Below the pieces are notes generated by a model. It saw nothing but the letters and a program-made list of their open reading frames with translations. It had not been told where the DNA came from and ran no database searches. A DNA stretch of 64,000 bases from Chrysaora quinquecirrha (lineage: Eukaryota > Cnidaria > Scyphozoa > Semaeostomeae > Pelagiidae): assembly GCA_014526335.1 (NCBI GenBank), contig JACTAT010000002.1, positions 3,082,506 to 3,146,505 of the forward strand. Reading direction: 5' to 3'. Position numbers and translations under genes: made by a program. Below, piece after piece: positions 11,690 through 23,700 of the stretch. Each line of letters opens with the position of its first letter. Position 1 is the stretch's first letter.

Positions 11690-12530
11690 AAAATATAGAC
11701 CTCAACTGAGAAATGCCTCTTGTGCTATTTTTAGACTGGGGTAATTGGTACCAGACCTCTATATAAGCTATAATACTAGTTTTGCTGCAAATTGTTATAC
11801 GAGCATCAAATTTAGCGAAAGCAGGCATTTTGAGGAGCTAAAAAAGATAGGATATGGACCCCAACCGAGAAATGCTCCCTTGTGCTATTTTTAGACTGGG
11901 GTAATGGGTACCAGACCTCTACATAAGCTACAGCACTAGTTTTGTTGCAAATTATAATACGAGCATCAAATTTGGCGAAAACAGGCAGTTTGACATACTA
12001 AAAAACACAGGATATGTGCCCCAACTGAGAAATGCCCCCTTGTGCTATTTTAAGACTAAGGTAATTAGTACCAGATCTCCACATAAGCTACAATACTAGT
12101 GTTGTTGCAAATTGCAATACGAGCATCAAACTTAGCAAAAACAGGCAGTTTGACATACTAAAAAAGACAGGATATGTGCCCCAACTGAGAAATGCCCCCT
12201 TGTGCTATTTTTAGACTAAGGTAATTGGTACCAGATCTCCACATAAGCTACAATACTAGTGTTGTTGCAAATTGCAATACGAGCATCAAACTTAGCGAAA
12301 ACAGGCAGTTTGACATGCTAAAAAAGATAGGATATGTGCCCCAACTTAGAAATGCCCCCTTGTGCTATTTCTAGACTGTGGTAATAGGCACCAAATCTCT
12401 ACTTAAGCTATAACAATAGTTCTAATATGAATTGTAATACATGCCGAAATTGTAAAAATGACGAAAAGGGGTAGTTTGAGACACTGAAAAGATAGGATAC
12501 GGACCCCAAGTGAAAAATGCCCGCTTGTGC
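11690..12530 (+). repeat. 160-bp tandem repeats, left arm of foldback
   Basis: The landmark TGTGCTATTT recurs at 11721, 11881, 12041, 12201 and 12361, a strict 160-bp period, with a more diverged unit ending near 12530. Each unit also holds GAAATGCC, GGTACCAGA and ACGAGCATCAAA. Confidence 0.8.
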
Positions 12531-12889
12531 TTTTTTGAGACAGTGATTATTGGTAACAGAAAAGAAACCTCTACGTATGCTATATCAATTGCTATGAAAT
12601 GTCGCTTTTTGATGATTTGAAGCAGCATTCTTTGGAATAAACCAGGCAGGAACACAGCGATGCAAGAAACGATAAAGTGCTTTGAGGTTTGTTAATTTTA
12701 TGTTCTACTCGAAGGCAAGCAAGGCTTCTTCAGAGTATTCGTTGGTGCATGCTTGTTGCATGACCGTGATGACTTTTTATCTTTTGTTTTGCGCTATTCT
12801 GATCCTTATTTCTTTGGTTTCCCGTCCTCCCTAACGAAAGATCCGAAGTATTCAAGCGGTGAGATCTGCTTTGGCTGCACGCGGTTCAC

Positions 12890-13260
12890 ATCGATCTTGC
12901 CCTGACCTTTTTTATGATTTTTAAGACCATCATCTGCTAAGTGCCACCCCAGCAGCATCATTCTCCTGGATGTAACAACCTACTACCTACTGTAATGTCC
13001 GTATCATCAGCGTATTTGATGTTCATGATTTCATCACCCTCAACGTAAACTCCGTTGAGAGCTGCAAAAGGCAAGCCATAGGATGTGTTCACTGTAGATA
13101 TTGTAGTAGTCTGGCGATTGTACGCAGCCTTGCCTCACTCCACATCTGATGCCAACCTAAGTCGCTGACGCCTCTACCATGTTGAATCACTGCAGTTTGA
13201 TTCTTATACAGGGGCTGGATAACGCGAAGCTCTTCCTTGAAAATATCGAAGGCGGACAGC
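12890..13260 (-). pseudogene. Decayed non-LTR retrotransposon reverse transcriptase
   Basis: On the minus strand one frame reads GIRCGVRQGCVQSPDYYN, and after a frame change another reads NGVYVEGDEIMNIKYADDTD. These correspond to the GxRQGxxxSP block and the catalytic YADD block of LINE reverse transcriptases. At least one frameshift separates them and no long frame remains, so it is a dead fragment. It sits in the centre of the foldback element, either captured or nested. Confidence 0.75.
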
Positions 13261-13479
13261 AAGAGCACGCGATTGCTTTTGGTGCGTCTATGGAATAGCG
13301 ATAAACATCGGAAGAATCACGCTTTCCACAAAATTAACGCATTTTTCATTAAACAATAATGATGGTCTATATCTTGTCTTTTTCAGCGTATCAAACAACC
13401 CTTATTCCCTAAGTTGGATTTCTGTATTACACTTTATAACAAAATTACCGTTATAGCTCATGTAGAGGTCTGATACCAA

Positions 13480-14035
13480 TTACCCCAGTCTAAAAATAGC
13501 ACAAGGGAGCATTTCTCAATTGGGGCACATATTCTATCTTTTTTAGTATGTCAAACTGCCTGTTTTCGCCAAATTTGATGCTTGCATTACAATTTGCAAT
13601 GAAACTAGTGTTATAGCTTATGTATAGCTCTGGTACCCATTATCCCAGTCTAAAAATAGCACAAGGGGGCATTTCTTGAATGGGATCAATATCCTATCTT
13701 TTTTAGCTCGTCAAACTGCCTGTTTTCGCTAAATTTGATGCTTGTATAACAATTTGCAGCAAAACTAGTATTGTAGCTTATATAGAGGTCTGGTACCCAT
13801 TACCCCAGTCTAAAAATAGCAAAAGGGGGCATTTCTCGGTTGGGGTCCATATCCTATCTTTTTTTAGCTCCTCAAACTGCCTGCTTTCGCTAAGTTTGAT
13901 GCTCGTATTACAATTTCGGCAAAACTAGTATTGTAGCTTATATAGAGGTCTGGTACCAATTACCCCAGTCTAAAAATAGCACAAGGGAGCATTTCTCAGT
14001 TGAGGTCTATATCTTATCTTTTTCAGCGTGTCAAA
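13480..14035 (-). repeat. 160-bp tandem repeats, right arm of foldback
   Basis: The complement landmark AAAAATAGCA occurs at about 13492, 13652, 13812 and 13972, again spaced 160 bp, in reverse orientation to the left arm. This arm has fewer units than the left. Confidence 0.8.
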
Positions 14036-14593
14036 CTACCCCTTCTTGCCAAATTTGATACTGGTAACATAAAATGCACAATTGTTTCACCAATACCCGC
14101 ACTATGAAAGGACCTGCTCAAAAGGTCCCGATGACGTCATCATAAATATTTTAACCTTCGAAATGCGACAAAATGTATATCAATCGAAAGCTCTCGATGT
14201 GTTCTATCTATTTTACCATTTTCTCTCATATTAAGTGGCTATTAAGCGAATTAAGACGGGTAAAAGGTATATTTTATGACGTCACCATGACGTCACCATG
14301 ACGTCGTATATCACGTGATAGAGGCATTTCTCGATTTGGCTCCTGGTCTTAAACGATTCAGCATGGTCGATTTACCGGGAATGAGGTTTAAAACAAAGGT
14401 TAGGCACTTCCTTAGATTGAAGGCCAAAATACCCTGTCTATAGGGACATAGCTTTTCGGCACAGTTTTGAGACAATTTAGGGACAACCTTCATTTGACTC
14501 TACGAATTTTGGGATTTAGTCGAACAATGACCCTAAATCAGTAAGAGCACAGTTTGTCCCTAATCTTTTCAACAAACGTTGCTCAGCAATTTC

Positions 14594-15003
14594 CACCCCG
14601 GGTAATGTATTTAATTTTTTTTTCAATTTCATTAATACATCACCCTCTGGGGGTCTGGTATTTTACAATTTGAACGTACTTAACTAACAAATAAAGTTAC
14701 TTAAGATATGTCTAATACATCTAGGTTATTATTAATATATCAATATTATATTTTAAAAGCAATATATACTATAACTAAGCATTAACTTGAAAATACTGTT
14801 CTCTTTCTCTTTCTAACTGTGGAGGATATTCAGTACAGAGTGGAGGTATATCATCAGTGCAGTAATGATTTTACTGTACTGATGATATCCCTCCTTGTAC
14901 TGGATATCCTCCACTGTACTGATGAATCCCTCCACTGTACTGATGATATCCCTCCACTGTACTGGATATCCTCCACAGTACTGCACATGCATTACCCGGG
15001 GTG
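14594..15003. mobile_element. MITE with CACCCCGGGTAATG termini
   Basis: The 14-bp termini CACCCCGGGTAATG (14594-14607) and its reverse complement (14990-15003) are perfect. Direct repeats ATTTC flank it at 14589-14593 and 15004-15008. The interior has a strong secondary inverted repeat (about 14818-14985) made of CTCCACTGTACTGATGATAT-like words. No ORF is supported. Confidence 0.75.
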
Positions 15004-15009
15004 ATTTCT

Positions 15010-17940
15010 GTTTGCCAAGCAATGTTTTGTGACGTGGCCAAACGTTCAACGATTGCTCGAAAAGCACATTCAAATGTTTGACAAACACTGATTGATTGCT
15101 TGGCCGAGGCCTTAGTTCATCTGCAATTCAATTCGACTGCATCGCCGTCTGCCTTGCAGAGGTTGTTTGATTGAAATAATACCGTTTACATTTTAAGCAG
15201 CAATAAACCTACAATTGATACTTGGGGGACCCCATGTTTATATCCAACGGTTTGCATTTAATCACTCTAGCCAAAAAAAAAAACTCTTAGTAAATTCTTA
15301 ATGGAAGAGAAACATGGATACGTATATTCAAGGACCAACTTATACATTAGATTTCACAATCACTTAGCTGTGAATTGGAGCTAAATAGCTATAAAAACCC
15401 GTCAAGTCACAAAAATTCATGACAGATTCAAATGTCACTTTCTGGATGATAATTACAAGTCCAGTTCATTTAAATCTGTGTAGCCGCAAATCCAGATCAT
15501 AGTAACAGCTCAAGAGGAATGATGTCATCAGTCGAACAGAGAAGTACCGCTTATTTGCATTAGAATTCACACAGGCCAAACCCTCGTTGCAACGAAACCA
15601 GAATAAGAAGTGTTCAATGACCATATTGAATAAAGACTAACATTTTCTTATTTTAGCAAATTCTTAAAAAATAGAGGCTTATCGTTATCATTTTTGAGAA
15701 TTAAGTTATTAAAACAATTGTGTTTTACAGTCAGAAAATGAGACATTATTTTTTTGAGAATAGAAAGTTTCGCCAAGAAAGGCACACAAGGAAAGGCCCC
15801 TTAAACAGTAACAGTGGACAGGCTACGACCATTCGAGGACTTACTGATTTTACTCAACCGAGGCAGATCCAATAGGTGGGGCTGCTAAAAACGTTAGATG
15901 CCTAATTTTTTATACGAGTCATTAAGCTGTTCTAACTTAGATAGCTGAAAGCAGGCCGCTCCGCAAGCGCAAACGCAAGTCGATCAAAAGTAGAGCTACT
16001 TCATATACCTAACAATGTCTTGATATAGCAAGGCAGCATCATAACTGAGTTTTCATTGCAAATCAAACATAAACATTGGAGCTGGGTGTTTACACATACG
16101 GCTATAAAAACTCTGTATTGCTTTGTTTACGAATGTGAATTAACTATTCCCTCTGACCTGCGATTTGCGATTGAACTTGCCTAGGCGGTTTGAAATTTAA
16201 GAACAAGCGGTGTGGCGGAGATGCTTCTCTATCGATCGCCATAAATTACACGTGAACGCATGCTGAAGAAAACTCATTGTCAATGGAGCCGAAAATTTTG
16301 CGCTAACGCACTTTTTAATCTGTTAAGATAAGAAAATTGCGATTGCGATCCTAGTCAACTTGATTTCCAATCCTCAGTAGTGTACGGTAGTAAGTAATTA
16401 GATATAAGAGAACATTCACAAACCAAGTGTACATTGGTGATGTGTTCTAGAAGGATGGTACTGTATTCTTTATGATCAAAGAATACAGTATGAAATAGGG
16501 ATTCCTTGCTTGCTTACATTTACTCATGCATCTTATACAGACAGTCTGTCTGACAAAATGAATTTGCTCCAAATACTATCAGCATCTTGTGAGTCATTAA
16601 CTTAAAGTTACCCATGTTGAACACACTGGATTCAACATGAACGAAACGATAGACCCTAATATATCCAAATTTACACTCCTTTTTTTAGTAGAAAGCCCGA
16701 AAATTTAAAGAACTTATACTACTAGAGAGAAAATAAATAAAGAACTTTTTATTGTTGAATAGTTTTATCACTGCAAATAATCAAGAATTAGAAAGCCGGT
16801 TCCATCCATTTGCAGTCGAAAATCACATAAATTGTAACTTTCAAGCAAAGTCTCTATGTAACAATTACATGGTACTTCTTGACGATGCTATTTATAGTAT
16901 TTCTTTGCTGTATACTCGAGCGTTATGTTGCATAAAAAGCTATAGGATAACTCCAAAAGCTGTAGCCTCTATCTATTCTTAGGACAAAAATATAGTTAAA
17001 ATTAAGAAGCACGTTTGTATATGCAAAGTTAAAATTAAGGAACTATTAAGGAACTTTTGGAACTACAATTGCCTCAAAAGAGGTCCAAAAATAAGGAACT
17101 TTACGAACTAGGCCTTGAGGTAGGTTCCTTATAAAAAAAGCGTGTAACCCCCCCCTAAACGACCCTCATTAATGCTTCATGGATAGGGTCGACGTCGACA
17201 TGTTTAGCTATAGCTGTTTATCTGTGACAGGTAAACACAGGATACACACAGTGAAACGTAAGTTTGACCATTTTGTCACAACTAAAGAGTTAAGTCCCTC
17301 CCAACTTCCAAAAAGCGTCCAACAAGATTCTGGAGTAAATCAACATCACAAATGACTTTTTACGACATGACTGGTTTAGAGCGCCCCTTGGTTCTCACAA
17401 TCTACTCTCTCATCATCAGGCCAAAGCCACAAGATGAAGAAACAGTATCAATCTAATATCAATGTACACAGTACTGAAATATCCTGAAAATCACATAGAT
17501 CTGCTCTGTGTCCGTGGGAAATAAGAGAAAATGATGATGATTTTATATATTTGAGTATGATTCACACGCTAAGATGATATCATCAATCAAAGCTACGTAT
17601 TAGATGAATCTATCTGAACTGCCTACGCTAAGGAAATGAGGATCACAACGTAGCATTTAACGACAAAATTTCAATTATGTTGAAATATTAATCAAAATCC
17701 AGTAAATTATCACAGATTTAGAAAGATTTTTATCAGATCAGGCACTCCATATATAGCCAACAAGTTGCACATCATGTATGGGAGTAAATTTTGTGTAAAT
17801 GGTTCTCCTTTAATTTCATTCATTACTATGCTGATTTGGTTTGGATTGGGATTTGGTGAGACGAAAGGTTTCGGAATAATGTGCATTACCATTCATGTTT
17901 AGGGATTTCCATTTTCATTTAATGATAGCCTAATCGTTAT
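15010..17940. other. Gene-poor intergenic DNA
   Basis: No coding exon or RNA gene is recognised. A short segment next to the MITE (15010-15090) belongs to a family of TTTGCCAAGCAATGTTTTG-like repeats that reappears near 37000 and 52030. Otherwise the region is AT-rich unique-looking sequence with short random open frames. Confidence 0.5.
16459..16490. repeat. Perfect 13-bp-stem hairpin
   Basis: TACTGTATTCTTT and AAAGAATACAGTA pair perfectly around a six-base loop. No gene context; it may be the remnant of a small element. Confidence 0.5.
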
Positions 17941-17944
17941 CATA

Positions 17945-18241
17945 CTGTTCATCATGATCATGATCACGACCATCAGGAACATCATGATCATATCATGTTG
18001 GATCATCTTGATGATCATTGATCATGATTGTGTGATTACAATCATAATAACAATAATATTAATCATCATAATTACTATTATCATCATGACCATGATCATC
18101 ATCACCATGATCGTTATCATCATCATCATCATCATCACCATCATGATCATCATGATCATCACCATGATCATCACCATCATCATCATGATCATCATCATCA
18201 TCATCGTGATCACTATCATCATGATCACCATAATCATCATG

Positions 18242-18296
<55 letters not shown>

Positions 18297-18297
18297 A
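17945..18297 (+). repeat. CAT/GATCAT compound microsatellite
   Basis: About 350 bp of ATC/CAT trinucleotides are interrupted by GATCATGATC blocks and end in a nearly pure CAT run from about 18243. Long open frames of His, Met or Ile in several frames are artefacts of the repeat. Confidence 0.9.
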
Positions 18298-18429
18298 CAC
18301 ACGATCAGAAAATTGAGCTGCAAGATCCTTGCTTCGTTGAGTCGTCTGAGACACCGAGCTCGAAATAATTAGCATCAAATCAAAAAAAACTAAGAGGCAA
18401 TCAACAGTCATATTTTCTAAATTCAATTT

Positions 18430-20430
18430 GGTCGGTTTGTGGGAATAAAGCTGAAATTAATCGCATTGTTAATTGTTAGAATCTTCTAAATTGTTAACAG
18501 TTTTATGAAATAAATCCTTCCAAATTGCTAACGTGGTTACCGACACTCTATTGCGGCTTCAAAATAGCAAAATTATCATTTAATAGTTCTATCTTTTAAC
18601 CAAAACATTTCCACCGTAACTGAATCTTCTGCCTATAAATTTCAACCTCATCGAGTCAATCGAATCCGAGCAATCAAGGAAGTGTGGTGCGAAAGGGGTA
18701 TTTCAGGCAAAGGTACTGAGAAACAATAATTTGGGAAAGTCTACAAGATTCAAGGCTGTACAAGAAAGACTGATAGGAGAAAACAGGGCTCTACACTCTA
18801 CGTTCTTCTCTTTTCTTTTTCTTGTTGCCAAAGAAGTCACATTTTTATCTGATGTGTATTCTTTTGGGTAGCTTAGCTACTAGTACTACCTAAAAGAGTG
18901 CAGCAGATTGAAATACTACTTCTTAGACAGACAGACAAGGTGAAGAGTAGTGTTCCCCTTATTATCCTATATCATTCTTTCTTGTATACCATGGAATAGT
19001 GTGATCTTGCTCGAATTCTTATTTCTCTATATCCTTGTCCTACCGTGGCTATCTCCCAGAAAACTGCAGGCTTAGAAAAAAGACACGTGAACTAGATACT
19101 CACAAGGAGTAAATATTTGGTTACGACATGCCACAAGCAAGAGGAAGATTGCTTTCAAGGAGGAGCATGGCTGCAACCGAAGAGAGAGAATTTCTACCAG
19201 ATGCTTAAGATCGCCAAGAGATTGCATTACTAAGCGTAGTTATTATTATGAAAGCTTTTTTTATCTAGTTTTTTAACTATCTCGTATTGGGGGCAAATTT
19301 GACCTCAGAGGGAAGGATGTGCCAGTTTTTGGCCCCTGAAAACATGCAGTTGATTCAAGATAAGGAGTTGCTGGTAGCTCTTAGTTGCTACTGACCACTA
19401 CAGTTACTGTACTGCAAAGTTTATTAGACTTGCTTACAGTACCAATTCGTATTTGTTCTCAGCATTAATAAAAGCGTGTGGAAAAACTACCTTTAACAAG
19501 CACGGGAGATTAGTAGAAACACATAGGATTCTTGATTGATTGGTACAAAATTTGGAGGAACAATACACCTCTCGTTTGAAAGTCGAAAGTTTTCCTGTCA
19601 AAGTTGGCTTGAATGGATAAAGTACAACATTATTAAAGGGTTAGTAAGCAAGCTAGGAAACCTTTTAATATTTCCCCTTCAAAGGTGAAAGAAATTATTT
19701 TTTTGGGAATCGGAGAGGGAGCGGGTTAGTTAAAGAGTTAGTTCATTTATTATTTAACATTCTAACGAATGAAGTCGGTGTTATTGTGAAAAAAAATTAC
19801 AGTGCTCTTTACATCAAGCTGTTTCTTATCCTGGCTAATCTTTGCTTCGGACTGTTTGACTTGTAATAAGTTCTTGTGTTTTCGCCTGGCGCCTCGTTTT
19901 GGCGCCAATCCTTTACCACCCGAACATCCTACCGCACTATGTCATGCGTCCCTTTGTAGGCAAAATAAGACAAAGCACTGGGCACAAGATCTTAGAAAAG
20001 AAAGATTAAATTTGCTAGAAAGGGGCCGACTGCAGTTGTTCTAGGCTTTTATCGTTTGTAATCATAGCCGTCAACGGAGGATCTAAAACATGTTAAAGAG
20101 CCCGTCACCAGGGAGGAGCGTTCAAAGAAACTCCGTGGACAAAGATAATCTAGAGAAATTATTTGACCGCCACTTGATTTTCCTGTATCGATTAATAGTC
20201 ACGTTAATATGGTACGAAAAGGCCAACAGTAACGATGAATTTTGAACATGAGATGTGTGGTAGAAGTCCTGAAGGATTCGAGCATGATCATAGTGAATTC
20301 TTTGTTGTGAAAACAAATTAAAAGAAATAGAAACCGCTTTATTGTAGGATGAGCTTGTTTTACAGTCTTCTTCTTTTCTCAAATACGTGTTATCTGCACA
20401 AAGAGATAATTAATGTGACATGAATTGGTG
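18430..20430. other. Intergenic DNA upstream of the clan CD-like gene
   Basis: Nothing recognisable apart from scattered short open frames. No known repeat family or RNA gene was seen. Confidence 0.4.
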
Positions 20431-20444
20431 AAGACGCGGCCGAC

Positions 20445-20638
20445 AGCCAATCAGCGATAATCAGAGTTATTGTTTTGCGCAGATAAACCCAACTGCCTTA
20501 TTGTGCTCCGGCTATATTCTACTGTCAAACGCATACTGTGGGCAAGAACGGCTTAAAACGGTAGCTTCTTTCAATGAGATAGCCGAACAACTTTTAATAA
20601 ATTCAAATAATCGTAACATAACTCAATGTCTATATAAA
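20445..20638 (+). promoter_or_regulatory. Core promoter of the clan CD-like gene
   Basis: A CCAATCA box lies near 20447 and a good TATA box (TATATAAA, 20631-20638) lies 110 bp upstream of the ATG at 20749. A transcription start near 20660-20670 would leave a 5' UTR of about 80-90 nt. Read from consensus only. Confidence 0.5.
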
Positions 20639-20748
20639 GCAGAGTCCCGCAGTTGCACACAACAACAAACATTGAGACGATACTCAAGACTACAAAGTTC
20701 GCTGGTGAATGTGCGGTTTGTAATAAACGACTCTGGTTAGCAGCGAAG

Positions 20749-23700
20749 ATGGTGGCTGCAGGGAGCTGCTTTTTGGTGTACTTTTGTTTTGATATTGCAG
20801 TTGAGCTCACCAACGTCTGGAAAAGTGATAGCTAGTCAGACAACCAGTAACTCTATACCTGTTACAGATCCGTGGAAAATACGAGTGAGCAAAGCATGGG
20901 AAATGTTGCAAACATCGCCTTGTAAAAAACTTCAGTACGGAGAAAATTGTACAGAGTTGAAATCAAGAGCAAAACATCAAATGAATATTTACACAGCAGA
21001 AAAAGAGACAACTAACAAGAAACTAGTTACAGTTTTGGTTGAAAAAGTGAAAGGCAAATTCATAAAAAGCGACGCAGTTTTGGTTATAGATCCGTATCCT
21101 GACGCACATTTCGGTCACACGATCATCATTTTTCTGTTCCACTTTGACAAGACCAAAGCGGCTTGTAACAGCAAAGGAAGATACTACAGAACAGGTAATA
21201 GCTAAAACTAATATTCTTTTTAAAAGGGATTTTCATGTCTTAATAGACAGGACAGTGTTTCCTGTATTAATCTTTTTAATAACGTCATTCATGCGAGTTT
21301 TACTCGACGATTTATTCTCTTGCAGGCTTTCTGCTCGCTTGTTTTCACAACTCAAACAAACGATAAAGAAACAATAAAACTCCGTAATTACACTCTCCAT
21401 TCCGATTCTATCATTCCATAGACCAGCTTATCGCGTATTTTGAATACCAAAAAGTTCTAGAAATCGTCATTCAGACGAGCTTAAAAACTCATCACCACAT
21501 TGCAAAGAAATGAATTTATGAATATATGACTTAGTATACAAATTATGGCCAAAATTCAGCTAAAAGTTTAAAATGAAAAAATTCCCAGTATTAACTCTAT
21601 CATTGAGGGCAAACACTATGCTTGCTTTATCGAACAAAAGTAACAACTTGAAGCCAGTTTGCCTTTATTTATGAATATTTCTCCTAATATTATACAACGC
21701 ACATGAATCTACATTATAAATTAAACATTTCATAATGCTATTAGGATTAACATATATTCATGTCTTTAAACAATGTTAGTTTTTCTGAAAAGCCATTGAA
21801 AGAAGTCACTGAACAACCTAACAGAATTACTCTTTGCTGAGATGGACAAACTTTCCAAAAATCCAACCAGAAAGTCTCAATTTTTGTGTTTTCAACATAA
21901 TAAAATTCGGATAATCCGTTCTTACTTAAAAGTAACGAATTTCTAGTCATTATTAATGAAGGTTATGGAATTTGAAAGCCCGTTAAATCTTAAAAATCGC
22001 GTTGTATGGAAAGTAAATCTGAATCTGAAAAACAAGCAAAGATAACGCTTGTTTTACAAGAAATCTTTTTTAAGTGACCCAAGGAAAAAGGTCCAACTAC
22101 GTTAGAATAATGCAGAAAGCTCAGAAATCAAAGCATGTTCTTAACATGCTTTTCAGCTTTTTAAATTAGTTGTCATGGATATTGTAGTTTTGTTTATTTA
22201 AGTTTCTTCGTAAAATCAAGAACCTTTTAAGAAACCTCTGATAAAATAGAGCAGATGCTAAGAAACTTTCACTACTAGGACTGGCACCGAGCAGGTTTCT
22301 GATACAAGACTCGTGTGGCTGCATGTCTAGGAACTTTGATGAGAAGATTCTAATATCCTAGTAAAACACAGATTTATAGTCATTTCCTCGATACGATAAG
22401 CATCATAATTAATCATGATAAGTACAAATCATCAAGGAAGCGATAAAAATTGACCAAAATGTGTTTCTTATATAGGCACTGGACGATCGGAATGCATCAG
22501 TGTAGCCCAAACTAAAACATGCAGAAATCGAATAGGCCACGGCAGGAAAGGCCGCAGAAAATGCGAAATCAATTTCATCCCACTGGTTCATGCCGATGAA
22601 GACATAAACACGACACAGCTATTGCGATGTCGCTCTCGTTATCAAGGTTTCGCAAACTGTCCTGAGTTGTCAGGAAGATCGCTGACCAGAGGAAACGACA
22701 AGTGCACAAATTCTGGCAGATGTAGTAGTCAGAGCAGAAGGAAATTCAGAAATCCGCTTCTCAGATTTTTGTCCGTTTGTGAACGATGCGACTACGCGGT
22801 GTTGGTATCCGGCGGCTGGAACGTTCTTATGAACCAGAAGCGGCACCTGGATAATCTGAAAGACATGCGAAGCTATCTGAAGAGTAAAGGATTTCTGGAG
22901 CGCAATATGAAAGTCTTTTACGCTAATAATCGCTCAATTGATCGTAAGTACCGCATATATCACTTTATCAGTCACTATTAGGGGTATATTAGGGCGGCGA
23001 GCAATAATTAAGTTTACAGACGCGCTATTAAGCTTATTGCTGTTGAGCTTAATTAAGACGCTAATGTGACAGATTTAATAAGACGGTATTGGAGCAGAGA
23101 AAAAGTTTTGACTGGTTCTTGGACTCAGATCCAGGGCCGTTGAGAGGCAGAGCGAGCCCCGGGGTAATGTAATCGTACCGGGCCTTTAGGAGGTTTTATT
23201 GGGGGAAGCATGGAAGCATTCATATAATTTTAATTTTCGCGGGCCCCGCCACACCCCGGGTCTCGGACCTCTGAAGATTGTTAAGAGCAAGAAATCTTCC
23301 AAGGGTCTGTATGCATTGGTGGTAGATTTGGTTGGCAACTTTCGCGAACATAGCTTGAGCGCTCGGCCAGAGCAGAAAGCAAGCCATCAGTAAAGGGAAG
23401 CTTAAGAGAGAGGGGTGACAGGGTAGTGGTACCATGGTACCAGAGGGTGGTACCTGGTAGCAAATTCTGAAAAAGGGTGGAACCTGGTGCCAAAAGCTCT
23501 GAGGAAAGGGTGGAATCTTGTACCTCTGTCAATGGTATAAACATCTCGTTCAACACAATTGTTTACTCAGACCAATATTTGGGATTACGTGGAACCACTA
23601 TCTGCGATTTGGCTGGAACATGGTACCAAACCTTGTGGTACCGGTACCAAAGACCCCCCTTGTCACCCACTAGATCGCTTAAGATACACTGTAATGCTTC

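Larger units (their letters stand above)
11274..14438. mobile_element. 3.2-kb foldback transposon with tandem-repeat arms
   Basis: The left end GACAGGGTATTTTGGCC (11274) is mirrored at the right end (GGCCAAAATACCCTGTC, ending 14438), and TA lies directly outside both ends. The arms are each more than 1 kb: outer unique parts share landmarks such as CTATCACGTGATATACGACG, GTGACGTCA and ATCGAAAGCTCTCGATGTG or their complements, and inner parts are tandem units of about 160 bp in opposite orientation. The centre (about 12650-13320) is unrelated and contains a reverse-transcriptase remnant. No transposase is visible. TA flanks are compatible with, but do not prove, a Tc1/mariner-type origin. Confidence 0.75.

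Noticed and set aside
17954..18426. Long His-, Ile- or Met-rich open frames on both strands
   Set aside because: They are translations of the CAT/GATCAT microsatellite with no start context, splice sites or non-repeat sequence.
20776..20800. 25-nt intron to repair the frame of the clan CD-like gene
   Set aside because: Far shorter than animal introns can be; a one-base homopolymer error explains the data better.
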